Shown one piece after another: positions 5,842-6,702 of a DNA stretch of 6,702 nt. Both the position numbers and the translations under genes were made by a program. The first letter of the stretch is position 1, and each line of letters starts with the position of its first letter. This DNA comes from an uncultured Lachnospiraceae bacterium (GTDB lineage Bacteria; Bacillota; Clostridia; Lachnospirales; Lachnospiraceae): positions 1-6,702 of the forward strand of contig CAMNQN010000184.1 of the NCBI GenBank assembly GCA_946549155.1. Direction: 5' to 3'. Under the pieces are notes generated by a model, which worked only from the letters and a program-made list of their open reading frames with translations, made no database searches and was not told where the DNA came from.

Positions 5842-6474
5842 TCAGCCCTTCAGTCTGCCCAGAACACTCTGGAAAATCTCATCCGCCATAGCCGGGTATT
5901 TCGCCAGCATCGCATCCGCCTTCGCGTTCAGCTCTTCCGCATACGCTCTGTTCGCCATGGACTTCGTGTTAATGTATACATTCAGGCTGGCGCCCTCCAA
6001 AGCTGCCTTGCAGAATGCCGCGCCCACACCCGCATCGCTGATGGCCAGCGCGGAGCCCTTCGCCGCAAATTCCTTGATCAGCTCAATGGCTTCACAACAT
6101 TTCTCCATGATCTCCATCGGAACAGAGCAGGCGTCCTTCAGAACGATCTCCATCACTCTTGCCTTCTCCGCCTTCTCTTCCTCGGTAGCTCTGGGCATAC
6201 CGTAGGCCTTTGACAGGGGCTCGAACACTTCCGCGTCCCGCTCCACCAAAGCCAGCAGCTCCGCCTGAAGGGTATCGCATTTTGCCTTTAACTCATACAT
6301 CTCCGCTTCCACATCAGCGTATTTCTTTTTGCCAACGGTCAGACTGCCCACCATATTTCCCAGGGCAGTGCCCACAGCGCCCACCAGAGCGGACGCGCCG
6401 CCGCCGCCGGGAACCGGAGCCTTGGAAGCCAGCACTTCCACAAATTCGTTACAGGGTACAGTTGAAAATCCCAT
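5842..6474 (-). CDS. fchA: Methenyltetrahydrofolate cyclohydrolase (FTCD-C / FchA family)
   Basis: This 210-residue protein belongs to the cyclodeaminase/cyclohydrolase family, the stand-alone counterpart of the C-terminal domain of formiminotransferase-cyclodeaminase. Family blocks are clear: APVPGGGGASALVGAVGTAL (19-38), VGKKKY (47-52), DAEVFEPLSKAYGMP (80-94), SDAGVGAAF (146-154) and LNVYINTKSM (164-173). The protein is mostly helical and expected to be cytoplasmic. Given its place between fhs and folD, the likely reaction is hydrolysis of 5,10-methenyl-THF to 10-formyl-THF and the reverse. Formimino-THF cyclodeaminase, the alternative, is less likely because no histidine- or glycine-formimino genes are seen. 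The ATG has a textbook AAGGAGGT eight bases upstream. It starts 61 bases after the fhs stop and ends in TGA. Confidence 0.94.
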   Translation of the reverse strand: MGFSTVPCNEFVEVLASKAPVPGGGGASALVGAVGTALGNMVGSLTVGKKKYADVEAEMYELKAKCDTLQAELLALVERDAEVFEPLSKAYGMPRATEEEKAEKARVMEIVLKDACSVPMEIMEKCCEAIELIKEFAAKGSALAISDAGVGAAFCKAALEGASLNVYINTKSMANRAYAEELNAKADAMLAKYPAMADEIFQSVLGRLKG

Positions 6475-6535
6475 GGGTCGTTACCTCCTTCTGTAAAATA
6501 AATCCTGTGTGTCTTTTTCCAAAATGATTTCCGGA

Positions 6536-6702
6536 TCAGAACAATCCGCTGATCTTTCCGGTCTCATCCACATCGATACGCTCCGCAGCCGGTACCTTCG
6601 GCAGTCCGGGCATGGTCATGATCTCGCCGGTCAACGCTACGATGAAACCTGCTCCTGCGGAAATCTTCAGGTTCCGTACCGTTACCTCAAAGTCCTTCGG
6701 CG
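6536..6702 (-). CDS. fhs: Formate--tetrahydrofolate ligase, C-terminal end only
   Basis: Only the last 54 residues and the TGA stop (6538-6536) are in the window; the gene continues past the right edge. The reading matches the highly conserved end of formyl-THF synthetase: PKDFEVTVRNLKISAGAGF, then IVALTGEIMTMPGLPKVPAA and RIDVDETGKISGLF at the terminus. The complete enzyme, normally about 550 residues, uses ATP to join formate to tetrahydrofolate, giving 10-formyl-THF. It is the entry step of this operon, whose later steps are FchA and FolD. The operon promoter must lie upstream, outside the window. Confidence 0.95.
   Translation of the reverse strand, partial: PKDFEVTVRNLKISAGAGFIVALTGEIMTMPGLPKVPAAERIDVDETGKISGLF

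Noticed and set aside
6511..6530. Weak hairpin between fhs and fchA as an intercistronic terminator
   Set aside because: It depends on G-U pairs and is followed by As, not Ts; the genes are close and functionally linked.

Overview
The window looks like a chromosomal segment of an anaerobic gut-type Firmicute, most likely Lachnospiraceae (Clostridia). The basis is the Clostridium symbiosum-like glutamate dehydrogenase, the fhs-fchA-folD one-carbon cluster typical of Clostridia, strong AGGAGG ribosome-binding sites and a cytoplasmic GH43 xylosidase. All genes I can support are on the minus strand, so they read from right to left. No tRNA, rRNA, CRISPR array or transposase gene is visible.

Right block (about 4881-6702): an operon-like run of fhs (3' end only), fchA and folD, closed by a stem-loop terminator. 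Together these enzymes convert formate plus tetrahydrofolate to 10-formyl-, 5,10-methenyl- and 5,10-methylene-tetrahydrofolate. The FolD protein lacks the lysine and glutamine needed for cyclohydrolase activity in classical FolD, which fits a division of labour with the dedicated cyclohydrolase FchA.

Middle block (about 2021-4721): visibly more AT-rich and accessory in character. It holds a small uncharacterised gene that needs a -1 shift at an A AAA AAG heptamer to be read through, an intact GH43 beta-xylosidase, and a GNAT acetyltransferase gene split by an in-frame TGA at codon 27.

Left block (1-1838): gdhA, a probable NADP-type glutamate dehydrogenase, with a clear sigma-A-type promoter upstream and a strong intrinsic terminator downstream. 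Beyond it lie about 380 bases without a credible gene but with several small repeats: a tandem 14-mer, a perfect 9-bp inverted repeat, and a large GC-rich hairpin.

I see no unmistakable new multi-gene system. The observations most worth following are the residue losses in FolD, the two in-phase slippery heptamers in the small gene, and the single-codon interruption of the GNAT gene.
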